A stretch of 64,000 nucleotides of DNA, from the NCBI RefSeq assembly GCF_003286085.1, contig NW_020825374.1, positions 558,001 to 622,000 on the forward strand. The letters run 5' to 3'. Below the pieces are notes generated by a model. The model had not been told where the DNA came from. It saw only the letters and a program-made list of their open reading frames with translations, and searched no databases. The position numbers and the translations under genes were made by a program. This stretch comes from Drosophila persimilis. Its lineage: Eukaryota; Arthropoda; Insecta; Diptera; Drosophilidae. Of the stretch, positions 10,533-22,233 are shown in pieces. The stretch's first letter is position 1; the number at the start of each line of letters is the position of its first letter.

Positions 10533-10870
10533 CCTGAATGATTGGGTACGACCTAGTTCCTAATGTTACAGTGTCATTTCTGTAATCGATGACGGCTTTA
10601 CTTGCCATCAAGTATTCTCTTCCTAATAAAATATCATCATTTTCGGAAAAGTTATGTATGTAGAACTTTTGTTCGGATGGACATGTTTTGTTCGCATTCC
10701 TCATTATACTTTTGGTTAAACGGACAGGTCCATTGATGGTATGGACCGTAAGGTTATCGTCTTTTATCTCGGAATCTGTATAATTTTCTTTCATGATGTT
10801 GATCGATGATCCCGAGTCAGCGATACACCTTAATGTTCTTTTATTAATGGTAATGTTTATATAGGGTCCG
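10504..10870 (-). pseudogene. Errantivirus aspartic protease
   Basis: The open part is 10504-10794, with DNDILLGREYLMASKAVIDY, the retropepsin C-terminal flap and GR-type motif of gypsy proteases. The active-site Asp region (minus strand, around 10800-10830, DSGSS-like) lies upstream of the first Met in the same reading. It processes Gag-Pol. It overlaps the RT frame at its 3' side. Confidence 0.7.
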
Positions 10871-11755
10871 CCTCGGTTGAAAATTTACGTCTATCTTCAT
10901 TTGGCCACTTTGGCTCTCCCTCGCTCTTTTAGTAGGTTGGTTGGGTCTACTCCCACTAGCTTGGTTTTGAGAAATTTGCTGATTGAATGGATTCTGAGCC
11001 CTACCTTGGTTCAAAGAATTTTTGAACTCATTATATAATCCAGGATTTTGGGAATTTTGATTTTGATTGGTTCGATTAGTAGTATTATAATTTGGATAAT
11101 AATTTCCAACATTCTTTCGATTTGATTAAGATGATTTCGATTGATCTTTATTTGTACCTGAATCTTTTACACTAGTTTCGTATAATCCTTCTTCTTGTGC
11201 TGCCTTCTTAAGATTAGACAATGTAGTAATATCTTTTCTTGCTATGGTCATGAACATTCTGTCAGGAAGTTTTCGAGTAATGACATCTTTAATTGTGTTA
11301 TTCAAAGCATTTTTATAAATCACATTATTTTCTGGTATGTTTTCTAAGTTTAGCTTATTGTTTATTAATAATGCTTTTATTTCTAATTCTTCTATAAACT
11401 TACGAAGACTGCCGTTGAATCTGGTGGTGTATAGTTGTCGTAAGAGTTCTTCATATGTTGTGTGATTTTTGAACTCGGTGATTCAGTTCTGATTCATCTT
11501 CAGTTCGTGCCATGTGTTGGGTTGTATCATCTGCTATATCCCTTGTGCCTCTCCTGTCAGTTGGATCTCGGTCGCTCCAAATAGGATATTTTGTTGTCGA
11601 AGATCTTCAGTTGGATATAAACTGCATACATATTCGATTCGGTTGATGAACGAGCTCAACTGTCCAGATGAACCATCAAAGGCAGGTATTTGTCGGATCG
11701 ACAGCAGGGCCTGGTTCAAGTGGATTTCGCTCAATGTTGGTGATGGTAACGCCAT
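10871..11755 (-). pseudogene. Errantivirus gag, degenerate
   Basis: The N-terminus is clear at 11534-11755 (MALPSPTLSEIHLNQALLS). A middle portion is readable at 11126-11323, with stops and indels between (for example around 11105-11125 and 11470-11530). Comparison with the open 312-codon gag of copy B (46364-47302) shows it is colinear, with Asn/Gln-rich C-terminal sequence near 10900-11100. There is no zinc knuckle, as in other errantivirus gags of this group. Confidence 0.85.
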
Positions 11756-11950
11756 GTTGTATTTGTTGGTGTTGATTGGGTTTTGTTTTGTTGTAGTTTT
11801 GAACTTTATTGTGGTTCACTTGTAAGTTTTTTGATTTTGTATTTAGTGTTTCACTGTCCTTGGTGTCCGCTATCTCCGCTTACTTCAGTTCACTTAAATT
11901 TAGTTTTGCAAGCTGACCATTACCGAAATATAGGTGTTAATTTTAAACGA

Positions 11951-11969
11951 AATTCTACCGACTGCGCCA
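11951..11969 (-). promoter_or_regulatory. Primer-binding site of errantivirus A, tRNA-Ser type
   Basis: The minus strand reads TGGCGCAGTCGGTAGAATT directly after the LTR (TTAACT, one T shared). TGGCGCAGTCGGTAG is the tRNA-Ser primer site used by the 17.6/297 group. Confidence 0.8.
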
Positions 11970-12591
11970 GTTAAATATCCGCAACTCGAAATTTAGTTTT
12001 TAAAAAAAGATTTTATTTTTAGTACTTAATTTCTTTATGTCACAAGATTGGTTGAATTCACCGACTTAACTTTACGTCGGTTTGTCTCAAACAGAACTGA
12101 CTTCTCTATTGTTTGCTAGTTTCCATGAGCCCTTCTCTCGACTCTGGCTTCGGGTGCACCTTTCCTCGGCTGCATCTTCGTGTCGGTGGCGTACGTGCCT
12201 GGACCGATGTTTGCGATGCGTCGGCTTTTGATCAAAGGCATTCGCTGCTGGCGATCGGTGATGCATTACATGAGTGAGCTAGAAATGTGATACTCCTTGG
12301 TTTTATGACTAGCTCTGATTGGTCCTCATGAGTGGCATGATTCTAACGGATCGATTTCTTGAGGGTGGCGTGATTCTGGCGTTGATGAATCAATAGGGTC
12401 CATTGTTTAGATTAGTGGACTCTAGCTGGAGTGTGGGAAGAATCAGTTATTGATTCTTCAGTGGTGTCCTGTTACTTGTGTGGATGGGGTACTTGTGTGG
12501 ATGGGTTACTTGTGTGGATGGGGTACTTGTGTGGATGCATTGGACATAAACATAATGAGTATGGGATGTGGAGAATTATGGTTATGTCACT
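11969..12591 (-). repeat. 5' LTR of errantivirus A (623 bp)
   Basis: The bounds are AGTGAC (12591) and TTAACT (11969). It is about 30 bp longer than the LTRs of copy B, because the acttgtgtggatggggt unit is present four times at about 12473-12537. The promoter and polyadenylation signal are expected here. The flank ATAT is at 12592-12595. Confidence 0.9.
12473..12537. repeat. Tandem ~18-bp repeat inside the errantivirus LTR
   Basis: Four near-perfect units of tacttgtgtggatggggt type. The same position has two units at 6145-6180 and one at 36110-36135 and 48127-48150, so it is a length-variable minisatellite in the LTR. Confidence 0.85.
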
Positions 12592-12599
12592 ATATATAC

Positions 12600-13680
12600 G
12601 TTGCCATAGCCGTAACAAAAAGATCACCTACGCAGTCTTGATACCGATGCCCCTGACAACCACAGTTCCAACAGGAAAGGGTTACTGCAGCCATATCTAG
12701 CTGTTCTGTTTCATCGACCTAAACATCGGACAGAATGGGAACGTATAAGATTTCATGTTGGATATCGGCCAAGAGATTCGACTTTAGCACTTATATATCA
12801 AATATCAATCAATATCAATATATCAAATAGTTCGTGCGGCTTCTGCTTTCGTTGCCCTATTGCCGTACGAATTTCTAGGTCGGTACGCCCATCCATTTTT
12901 AAGGCTGTACTTAGCTGCGGCCAGGTCACGGAGGGTATGCTTTTATGGTAACGCCAAAACCACTCGCTAGCACTGGCTTCAAATAAATAAATGGCGTTTC
13001 TGGCCACTAGATCGAGATTGCCTTCTAAGGTCTGCTTGGTTAGCGGTTCTATCCGATATATGAAATCTTCCACCGACATGGACGAATTTCCGGAAAATCG
13101 CACCTTTCATCCTGCGATTATTTGTCCAATTCTAGCTGGTCGTAGTCCCGCAATCTGTTGGGATCCCCATAGGGTTACCGAGACAGTATAATCATTAGCC
13201 TGATTTATTGGGGCACGGACTCTCGAGTTGGTATTTGGAACAACTGTTCGAAGGTTTGGTTTTCTCCACTAGGCTATGAAGATCCAGCAGCTTGGTTATT
13301 CGGCGGCTGTACCGTTTGACTTGCCAAACGTTGGAATCTTATTTCCATAGTCTGAGTCATTTGAGTCATGGCTTGAGACAACAACCCGATTTGACCCATA
13401 GCGTCCGTCAACGCCTGTGCCATTTGAGCCAAGCCTGGGCTTGCTTGATTCGCTGGTTCGCTACTCGGAACTGGCATAGTTGTTACACCGACTTCAGTTA
13501 GACCAACGGACGGTAAATTTTCAGTTTTCGCAGCTGGAGCTGCTGTCACACCCTGTGATCTGGTTCTCATTAGAAGCTGAGAAGACTCTACGTTCCAGGC
13601 GGACGCCTGTGCTACGGCTAACTTCTCCGCTAAGCTAAGAGCGGCTGAATGTAGGGGCTTATTGAACGCCGGGCACACGG
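12600..13680 (-). pseudogene. Osvaldo-like gag, frameshifted
   Basis: Pieces are 13274-13678 (a Gln/Met-rich segment with QALTDAMGQIGLLSQAM), 12798-13103 (capsid-like core, MSVEDFIYRIEPLTKQTLEG, ASEWFWRYHK) and a zinc knuckle on the minus strand at about 12640-12690 (CWNCGCQGHRYQDC). Frame changes lie near 13100-13270 and 12700-12800. Gag would package the RNA. The reading breaks off in a second knuckle (FCYG...) exactly where the errantivirus flank ATAT begins. Confidence 0.75.
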
Positions 13681-14586
13681 TCTATTCACCTCTTCTCGTA
13701 TTAAAACAAATTAAATGAAATACTTGGTTACAAATTTTTCTAAAAAGTTGTATCCGATATTCTACCTGTCTTACGCAAATACAACAGATAATATCGGAAT
13801 GTTCGTTTTGATCAATCTCATCCAAACTCCAATCTAAGGACATCCTATGATTTTCTTTTCTACTCTCGATTATTAACTTATAATGATCGATATTTCTACC
13901 TTTTATCTTCAAAATTCGGAAACCATGCAACATTCGTCTAACAGGAGTGTGTCCCCCAAAGACTCTGGTGATATTATTAACAATCAATACAATGAGTCAT
14001 CGGATGAACTGGGACCGTTGGGTAGCTCTGCACCACCAACGGATATCCGAGCAATTCCAAAACCCCGACAAACCCATGGCCTTCTACTTATACTGTAGGT
14101 CGCAAAAGCACAAAAAAGTTCTGGATCGTGGACCACCAAATTTTCCAGAACCACCGTATAGGAGAACCATTCCACCAATAGAAAAACTGAAGAAGAAGAC
14201 AAGGTTTATGCTGACCCTTTAAATATACCACCCCTGATAATATTGCTTTCGTTTGCGAGCAGGCCGTAGCTCTAAGCCACTGACTAACCTGATAAAGGCC
14301 AAAACGCCAGAAAATGATCAGCAAAGGTATGGACAAGTTTCTCTCCTGCCTATCCGGCCAGATATCCCAGGTTCGTTACTATGCCCAGTAGTTTAATCAA
14401 ATTCGAGCGCGGGGTTCTTTTAGAAGCTGTTACTCAATCCAGCTACTCGAAGTCCATCTTACAGACAATGCATATCTTTGGGAATTAACGGAAGGAATAA
14501 GTCTTGCGACACTGCATTGCGATGCAGCTCGCCTAGGTGTTGATGACTTTATAACAATTATTTTGGTCGGGCCAAGCCGAAGAAGG
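13681..14586 (-). other. Leader and unresolved 5' coding part of Osvaldo-like copy 1
   Basis: This lies between the PBS (14587) and the first gag-like ORF. A minus ORF at 13682-13987 (101 aa, Cys pairs in DIICCICVRQ) may be part of the gag N-terminus, but I cannot assign it. The part from 14346 to 14586 recurs at 51713-51957, and from ~14460 at 19757-19898. Confidence 0.4.
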
Positions 14587-14604
14587 GCCCCACGTTGGGC
14601 GCCA
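14587..14604 (-). promoter_or_regulatory. Primer-binding site, tRNA-Lys, Osvaldo-like copy 1
   Basis: The plus strand reads gccccacgttgggcgcca, identical to the last 18 nt of tRNA-Lys(CTT) including CCA. The PBS is therefore on the minus strand. The same 18 nt occur at 19899-19916 and 51958-51975. Confidence 0.9.
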
Positions 14605-16532
14605 AAAATTCTTAAACACTGACATAAAATCGTGGCAGACTTTTCGATCCCATTGCCATTTAAAATTTGTCTTAACCTGTAGCATACAACGTACAGGTTC
14701 TAGGTGCCGATGTACACTAAACTGGAGTGGGAAGTATGAGCTGGCTTCGGCTTTTGTCTCTGGTCCGCGGGGTGTGGGCATGGGGAACAGTTTACTATCA
14801 GTTTAGGGCTCTGGCAAATGGTCGAGGTAAGAATTTATAAAAATCGCGTACGAATTGGGAAAGGATACTAGGAAACGGGATAAAGGGGGTCAAAGGTACA
14901 GATCAGCATGAACGACGAATATCACCCGTCAGCTCTTTGTTGGCTGCGGTATCGCCCATTGGCGAGAACGCCCCCCCTACCATGATCCTGCAGGACCACC
15001 CACTACTCGACAGGATCCCTCCAACAACGACTGCAGTGGGTCACATCTCCGTCAGACGAGATTGCATTGTTCCGATAAAATATATTTAGCCTTGGTTCAT
15101 TTCCAAATTAACTTTATTCACGCAATCCATAATTCTTCGTGTAAATTCCTATAAAACCTAACGCTAATAGTCCTTAATATAAGCCTGCTATTCGTAATTT
15201 TCTTACATGTAAAGGGTATTAATATACAGCATATACGGGGAAAGAGTATCATAGGGGCGAGGTAGAGTACAATAATCTTAGATCTATAATAGAAATGGTC
15301 AGGAGGGTGTATATATAGGTGCAAAACTAGGGTACGTATTCATCATAGGAACAAGAAAACTTTAAAGATCATTACGTTAGCTTGGTCAGTGCCAAAACCA
15401 CACAAAAACCGGGTATATGGTAAGTCGATTAAAGGCCTGAGTAATACGTGTATAAAACCGTGATCATGGTTGAAGACCAACGAATAGTTACCGCACATTC
15501 ATGTTTTTCATATGGCTTACTTGTTTCATGATAATCATTACGAGACGATTAATAACTTTGGCTCCCACGCAGAAAGATCTTTCCTTGTGTGTTGGATGAG
15601 GTGATTTGATGGGTAGAAGAGTATGATGATGTGTGTGATTATGATGAGTAACTGCATAGATGATGAGATGAATGCGTGGCAACCAAAATCAAAAACTATA
15701 ACAATAATTCGTATTAATACACTACTCATTTGTGTCTAGTTCGACTTAGCCATGGACAGGAATTCCCTTTTTTTTGCACACTTTTGCCGTATCAAAAGAA
15801 CGTTGTTTAACAGAAAGCGGAAACAAAATACGGGGTTTCACATATCGGGTCTAATTTCGAAAGAAAGATAGAACATAAAACTAATTCCGAGGAGGGGTGG
15901 ATGCTTCCCGGCTGGAGACCGAGTTCCTACTCGAGCTCTGTAGTTGGCACTAGATTGTACCGGGCGCAGGTAACATCAGCTGTTTCCGATGCCAGGGGTC
16001 AATGACCGCGTTCCATCTACTGCGTGAAGTTATGTACGCTGGCATATATGGATCGAGCGTGGGGCGACTGGTGTATTTGAAGAGTCACTCAGATCATTCC
16101 CAGGGGTCGAACTTGTCCAGGCGAAGATTGCAGATCACACCGAGCAATTCCATGCCCTCAGCTACCGCCTCATTCACGCGTCGAACACGCGTGGGGTTCA
16201 ACCGGTGGTTCGTTGGTAGGGGCACGTGTCCAATAGAGGTCTCCGGGAATACCCAATCCACTAGACAAGCGTTTCAATTCGTTGATACTAGTGGTGCTAA
16301 TCATAAGCGGGGCGCTGCAGCTGGGTGGATAATTACTTCAACAGGATTGCACCACTATTTGAGCGCTCGTTTCCAATTGTCCAATTGTCGATCAAACAGC
16401 TGTTGCTAAGCTTTATCAAAGCTCACATGATCTTTAACTCGAATTTTTTGTATGGCCTAGTTTTAGGCTGTAAATTTGGAGTTAGCCGTTGATAATTCAA
16501 ATAAAAAGGCACGATAAGCGTCGAATAATACA
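14605..16532 (-). repeat. Long LTR of Osvaldo-like copy 1 (~1.93 kb)
   Basis: Bounded by the PBS on the left and TGTATTATTCGACG (minus strand, at 16532) on the right. It aligns with 19917-22161 and 51976-53355. It is shorter than copy 2 because of internal deletions (for example after 16340). It contains no meaningful ORF. Confidence 0.8.
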
Positions 16533-16694
16533 AGGTGTTGCCAAGTATGGCCTCTACTGCCTCTCTTTGTTCCTTGATGAACCTTTCTGCGTTCCTATCT
16601 CTCACGTGGGTGGCTGCTGCTGGGGAGCAAGAGCACCAGAGGTCATTACGCTCAATACGTACCTATCCGGTTCTCAACTGGTGTCACCATATCT

Positions 16695-16967
16695 TTAGAG
16701 AAACTGCTGTGAACTTTGATCCTCCGAACGTATCCTGACCTGGTGAAACAATTCTCTAATACCCCCGCAGATGTCAATAGACATAACTCGAAAGCGCGAT
16801 ATTACTCCTACCAGCGATGGCAAGTGGTCGGGGCCTTTTAGTAGCATTAAATTAAGAGTGATGCTTTCCATTTTGGCTGCTGCGTCCCATACGAGTCTTA
16901 ATTTGCCTTTGTTCGGGTTCTTAGACACGAATACGGGCAGATACCAGGAACGTTTGCCCTCGACCAT
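16695..16967 (-). pseudogene. BEL/Pao reverse transcriptase fragment (old element)
   Basis: 90 residues. It has the Pao-type finger motif PVFVSKNPNKGKLRLVWDAA, then LNLMLLKGPDHLPSL and the palm segment where the first catalytic Asp should lie (MSIDICGGIRELFHQVRI). The YXDD box is missing, since the element is cut by the LTR to its left. Confidence 0.8.
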
Positions 16968-17036
16968 TTAATCGTTTTTGAGTTTTCGGACGTAGCCGAT
17001 GTCGTCGTACTTATTAATCTGTTCAGTTACAAACTC

Positions 17037-17318
17037 TCATAGGACTTTGTCACGTGTCATACGAGATGCTAGACACCAAAGTTGTCGCATTGCCATCTCT
17101 CTAGAAGAAGGAAGTTCCACGTTGTCGTACCGCCAGAGAAGTCCTGTCTCCCATCTCTTCATTTCGCTGCGAAACCTCGTGGAATTGTCCAGTATTGTGT
17201 TTACTCTTTCATCCTCTTTGGACCTGAGTGTGCTCTTCGCCATACTTATTCCTACCGCGTCTAATAAGTAACTCTCTTTCACAAGAGCATCTACCTGTGG
17301 ATGTTTATTAATTTGCAT
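17037..17318 (-). pseudogene. BEL/Pao pol linker before RT (old element)
   Basis: 93 residues with the BEL-typical spacing VDALVKESYLLDAVG...RFRSEMKRWETGLLWR...LPSSREMAMRQLWCL. In intact elements this segment joins protease to RT. It is in a different frame from the RT fragment. Confidence 0.75.
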
Positions 17319-18017
17319 CCGTGCATTACTCGCGGGCTCGCCGGCCGTCGCCTTTTCTCCGGCTATAAACAGATAAATTCGGAATCCTTGCGCTCTTTCA
17401 CAGTCAGCGGCACTCCAAGTTTCACGTGTCCAACCCGATGATCAATGACGCTCTCACGTCGTTTTATCTGAGTATCGGTAGCTTTTCCAGGTGCGAATGG
17501 GATCTTAGGATTTAGTCGTCCAGCTTCTGCTTCGGCAGGTCCGTCCTTTTACTGTTCTCACGTTGTGAAGCGTGAATTCGCGCAATGGATTATCCCTTTG
17601 AGAGACCGCCAGGCTTATCCATTTGGATTGAGATTCTCTCTGTGATGTCTCCGGTCCAGCGTAACGAAACTCGCCCGAGGGGCCATTGAGACCTAGTTTT
17701 TCCGTTATCTCCGTCTTGATCGGGGTAGAGGTGGATCATTCGTCTATCAGTGCGAAGACTTGCATTTGGACGTTTGGTCCGTACAATGTTAAGGGGAAAT
17801 ATCTAAACAACGCGGCTTCGTTGTGCGTCGTGTGTAGTACCGTAGTTTTCCTTTGTCCTAATCTACCCTAGAACTTTGCTGGTTACTGTTGTAAAGAAGA
17901 AAATTATGCTTTCTCAAGCATCCAATGTACGAGCATATGTTGACTTACAGTGCCTGATAAAGTTTTTGCCAAGGCACCTTCAGCATAGCCTTTTTTCTCG
18001 GACGAAGTTCCATCTAG

Positions 18018-18946
18018 CTAATCCTTTAACTCCAGCAACTGCTTACAGTCCTCCAATTTGTGGGTCCCATTGCACCTACGGCAGGGCGGTTGTGCGCTAC
18101 TATCATTGTGCACCATAAGCAGGACTCTTGGATTATTCTGCTTCGTGCAGACTTCTTTCTCGGATGCTACTGGCATCACGGTGCTTTCGCAAGATGCTGC
18201 TCGGAATAGCCAGTCGTCGAAAACTGCAATATTCATCCTCGGAAGTCCAGCGCTTTGTCTGGGCCAATCCAGTTTCAAGTCGAATGGGAGTTTCTCCACA
18301 AGATCACGAAGTAATATTGGGTCGTTCAGATAGGCGGAAAGTCCTATCGCGTCGACACTGGCACGATAATTTTGCACCGAAAGCACCAGGCGCACTAGGG
18401 TGTGATATGTAGCCACTGGTCGGCCATATAGCATTCGAAGAGTCTCGATGGCTAGTCGAGCTGTTGCTGACAAGCATCTCTCCACCCCCGCTGGCGCGAC
18501 CGCTTGATTACTCCTATACGCGTACGGGTCCGATATATTTCGACTCGTACTTGGGTAGTCGGGGCGGATTCAGCCCCCAATCCACGTTGCTTCCGTGGGT
18601 CCTGACATGTGGACTCCGGTCCAGTTGGGAACTGCTCTATCCCAGCCTCCGTTGGTTACCGTGTAGCTCATGAGGTCTCCTGCTTAAGGCAGTCTGGAAT
18701 GCGTCGAGATGGGGATAATGTCCGCCTTCCTGGTGTATCCTCTCTCTGCTAAGCGAACGATTCCCAGTTATCTAAAGGGCCCGTTCTTGGTGAAAAGGCT
18801 AGGTCCACCCCTCCTCCTTGGCTGGTATGCTCTGGTACTGGATGACTTGTCGGGGCTGTGGTGGACACGTTAGGTGTGGCCGTTGTTGCCGCCGAGATCA
18901 CATCTATATTTGTATCCCTAACGCGATGAACTCGCGCCGGCATCAA
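18018..18946 (-). pseudogene. BEL/Pao gag fragments (old element)
   Basis: 18018-18485 contains a DUF1759-like C-terminal segment (LRDLVEKLPFDLKLDW) and a zinc knuckle beginning CRRCNGTHKLEDC. 18749-18946 may be the proline/threonine-rich N-terminus. Several stops separate them. Confidence 0.65.
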
Positions 18947-19359
18947 CGCCGTCCATTTTACTCCGGTGTCTTTCTTCGCGCAGTCCTGGTAATTGGTTAT
19001 ACACGAACCTCGTGTCGCTCGAATGTAAGAGATTAGCTTTTCTGTCCAACTGCCGTTCGCATGCCGATCTTCTTTCTGTCGGTCGTAATTATTCTACTTG
19101 CTCTCCGTTAAGCAGGAAAAGTTTTTAAGAATATTGCCGTGCCGGACAACGCCTTTAAATCTGGGCCGGTACGTTTTTTAAGCCTCCCTCGCTTAAAAGG
19201 CCTTCCGTGGTTTGTTATTCAAGTTTTGGTTTTATTCAGGTGTTTGCAGCTGCTAAGATCGGGGTAGGGTATTAGATTAGGGGGAGAAGGGAGCTAAAAA
19301 ACTTGTACCGCTTCAGTTTAACTTTTCCGATGTCTTTTTTTTCGTTCTTGTTCTTCTTG

Positions 19360-19754
19360 CCTTGCTTATGTTTGCCATTGATTAACCCTTTGCTGAGTGC
19401 TGTTAATGTCTGTGCTGTTAGAATGCTTCACAATGTTAGAGGCGTAGTAAGCTCAGCATTCTTTTCCGAAATAGTCTTGCATTTGCTTCCCATGTTGTGT
19501 TGACTGAAACCGGGTTAAAGCCGGACATTCTTAGTTCCGAGGTTTTGGCAGGTCGGTACACAACTTTTAGAAAGGACCGTTCGTCTAAACGTGCAGGAGG
19601 GGTTCTGATTGCAGTGGACTCTAACTTCACGTCCGAGCACTTTACAGTCCAAGTTCAACAGGAACTGGAATTCCTGTGTGTAAAACTGTTTCTTCCCGCT
19701 TTCGCTATATTCCTTACTTGCTCGTATATTCCACCTTAGTCGGATATCTCTATT
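19360..19754 (+). pseudogene. CR1-like LINE endonuclease fragment
   Basis: The N-terminal part of an apurinic-type endonuclease. The start segment NVRGVVS is visible around 19433-19452, then TETGLKPDILSSEVLAGRY, RRAGG-like GVLIAV and LTCSYIPP, after which a stop (TAG, 19737) interrupts. The same protein region occurs on the minus strand at 54527-55879. The fragment ends at 19754, where the Osvaldo-like leader begins. Confidence 0.75.
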
Positions 19755-19898
19755 CAATCCTACAGACAATGCACGACCATGCATATATTTTGGGAATTAA
19801 CGGAAGGAAGAAGTCTTGCGACACTGCATTGCGATGCAGCTCGCCCATGTGTTGATGACTTTATAACAATTATTTTGGTCGCGGCAAGCCGAAGAAGG

Positions 19899-19916
19899 GC
19901 CCCACGTTGGGCGCCA
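19899..19916 (-). promoter_or_regulatory. Primer-binding site, tRNA-Lys, Osvaldo-like copy 2
   Basis: The same exact 18-nt match to tRNA-Lys(CTT) as at 14587-14604, immediately left of the LTR. Confidence 0.9.
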
Positions 19917-22161
19917 AAAATTCTTAAACACTGAATAAAATCGTGGCAGACTTTTCGATCCCATTGCCATTTAAAATTTGTCTTCACCTGTAGCATACAA
20001 CGTACAGGTTCTAGGTGCCGATGTACACTAAACTGGAGTGGAAGTACGAGCTGGCTTCGGCTTTTGTCTCTGGTCCGCGGGGTGTGGGCATGGGGACAAG
20101 TTTATTATCAGTTTAGGGCTCTGGCAAATGGTCGAGGTAAGAATTTATAAAAATCGCGTACGAATTGTGGAAGGATACTAGGAAACGGGATAAAGGGGGT
20201 CAAAGGTACAGATCAGCATGAACGAAGAATATCACCCGTCAGCTCTTTGTTGGCTGCGGTATCGCCCATTGGCGAGAACGCCCCCCCTACCATGATCCTG
20301 CGGGGCCACCCACTACTCGACAGGATCCCTCCAACAACGACTGCAGTGGGTCACATCTCCGTCAGACGAGGTTGCATTGTTCCGATAAAATATATTTAGC
20401 CTTGGTTCATTTCCAAATTAACTTTATTCACGCAATCGATAATTCTTCGTGTAAATTCCTATAAAACCTAACGCTAATAGTCCTTAATATAAGCCTGCTA
20501 TTCGTAATTTTCTTACATGTAAAGGGTATTAATATACAGCATATACGGGGAAAGAGTATCATAGGGGCGAGGTAGAGTATAATGATCTTTAATCTATAAT
20601 AGAAATTGCCAGGAGGGTGTATATATAGGTGCAAAACTAGGGTCAGTGTTCATCATAGGAACAAGAAAACTTTAAACTTCGTTACGTTAACTTGGTCAGT
20701 GCCAAAACGTGTATAAAACCGTGATCATGGTTGAAGACCAACGAATAGTTACCGCACATTCATGTTCTTCATATGGCTTACTTGTTTCATGATAATCATT
20801 ACGAGATGATTAATAACTTTGGCTCCCACGCAGAAAGATCTTTCCTTGTGTGTTGGATGAGGTGATTTGATGGGTAGAAGAGTATGATGATGTGTGTGAT
20901 TATGATGAGTAACTGCATAGATGATGAGATGAATGCGTGGCAACCAAAATCAAAAATATAAGAATAATTCGTATTAATACACTACTCATTTGTGTCTAGT
21001 TCGACTTAGCCCATGGACAGGAATTCCCTTTTTGTTTATACCGGATTTACTTGGCTTTTGCACACTTTTGCCATATCAAAAGAACGTTTTTTTAACAGAA
21101 AGCGGAAACAAAAAACAGGGTTTCACATATCGGGTCTAATTTCGAAAGAAAGATAAAACATAAAATTAAATCCGAGGTGGGGTGGATGCTTCCCGGCTGG
21201 AGACCGAGTTCCTACTCGAGCTCTGTAGTTGGCACAAGATTGTACCGGGCACAGGTAACATCAGCTGCGTCCGATGCCAGGGGTCAATGACCGCGTTCCA
21301 TCTACGGCGTGAAGCTATGTACGCTGGCACACATGGATCGAGCGTGGTGCGACTGGTGTATTTGAAGTGTCACTCAGATCATTCCCAACTTGTCCAGGCG
21401 AAGATTGCAGATCTCACCGATCTGGTTTATTGGAGGAGCAATTCCATGCCCTCGGCTACCGCCTCATCCACGTGTCGAATTGTGGGGTTCAACCGGTGGT
21501 ACGTTGGTACGTGCACGTGTCTAATCGAGGTCTCCGGGAATACCCAATCCGCTAGATCAGCGTTTCAATTCGTTGATACTAGTGGTGCTAATCCTAAGCG
21601 GAAAGAACAGAACATTTTTCAACGGGTCGCTGCAGCTGGGTGGATAATTACCTCAACAGAATTGCACCACTATTTGAGAAAAATCTTAGCACCCGGGAGC
21701 GCTCGTTTCCAAGTGTCCAATTGTCGATCAACGTATTGGGGATATATATTTTCTCCACGACGTGGACCTAACACTTTGCACTGGCAGGGACCTGTGACTT
21801 TGGCTTGACCTTCGAATGGTACGAAGCCGGATTTAAGCGGATATGTTTGCACTACCGGTCACTATGCCAGCCACGAGGAGAAAAAGAACGACGCTGAGAC
21901 TACTAAGTACAGCAAACCACGTTTTTTCCACACTTTCTATGGTCGGTTTCTGTTATACAGAATCTAACTCTACAGAATGCACGACCGAAAAAGTGCAGAT
22001 CAAAATGCTGCCACTTGGTCGCAAAACAGCTGTTCCTAAGCTTTATCAAAGCTCACACGATCTTTAACTCGAATTTTTGTACGGCCTAGTTTTAGGCTGT
22101 AAATTTGGTGTAAGCCGTTGATTTTACAAATAAAATGTCACGACAAGCGTCGAATATTACA
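19917..22161 (-). repeat. Complete LTR of Osvaldo-like copy 2 (~2.25 kb)
   Basis: It starts TGTAATATTCGACG on the minus strand at 22161, preceded by a GGGGGG polypurine tract (plus-strand cccccc at 22162-22167). It ends at the PBS. It is the most complete of the three LTR copies. The open plus-strand stretch at 21182-21808 is chance, since it is not conserved in frame in copy 1. Confidence 0.8.
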
Positions 22162-22233
22162 CCCCCCGCTGAAATCACACTTTGGGGTCTTGCTAACCAA
22201 AGCGTGATCCACACTTGGAGTGCTTGATACGAT

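Larger units (their letters stand above)
5736..12591 (-). mobile_element. Errantivirus (17.6/297-type gypsy element), copy A
   Basis: Minus-strand order is LTR (11969-12591), PBS for tRNA-Ser, gag, protease, RT, RNase H, integrase, env and 3' LTR (5736-6224, cut). The LTR begins AGTGAC and ends TTAACT, and the flank at 12592 is ATAT. AGT...ACT ends with an AT-rich 4-bp duplication are typical of the 17.6/297 group. The missing 3' LTR tail sits at 35494-35588. Pol and env carry several frameshifts and stops, and gag is degenerate, so this copy is dead. Several breaks are shared with copy B at 35595-48205. Confidence 0.9.
12592..16532 (-). mobile_element. Osvaldo/Ulysses-like gypsy element, copy 1 (LTR, leader, gag)
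   Basis: Minus strand: a long LTR (16532 to 14605), an 18-nt exact tRNA-Lys PBS, a leader, then gag running up to the errantivirus insertion at 12591. The tRNA-Lys primer, ~2-kb LTR and CX2CX4HX4C gag recall the Osvaldo/Ulysses group. The pol part probably corresponds to 48210-50221, on the other side of the proposed inversion. The exact family name is not recognised. Confidence 0.75.
16533..18950 (-). mobile_element. Decayed BEL/Pao element
   Basis: Minus-strand fragments in BEL order: gag with a zinc knuckle (18018-18946), a region without open frame (17320-18017, expected protease), the pre-RT linker (17037-17318) and RT (16695-16967), stopping at the Osvaldo-like LTR. The family differs from BEL 1-4: the RT reads WYLPVFVSKNPNKGKLRLVWDA. 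It has many stops and looks like an old, first-layer insertion. No LTR could be defined. The 440 bp to its right (18951-19359) hold nothing I can identify and may be its leader. Confidence 0.75.

Noticed and set aside
14587-14604. tRNA-like sequence (also at 19899, 51958, 30751, 37762)
   Set aside because: Only the last 14-18 nt of a tRNA are present, next to LTR ends. These are primer-binding sites, not tRNA genes.
21182-21808. 208-codon plus-strand open frame inside the Osvaldo-like LTR
   Set aside because: It does not stay open in the homologous LTR copies and has no recognisable domain. It is chance in a long LTR.
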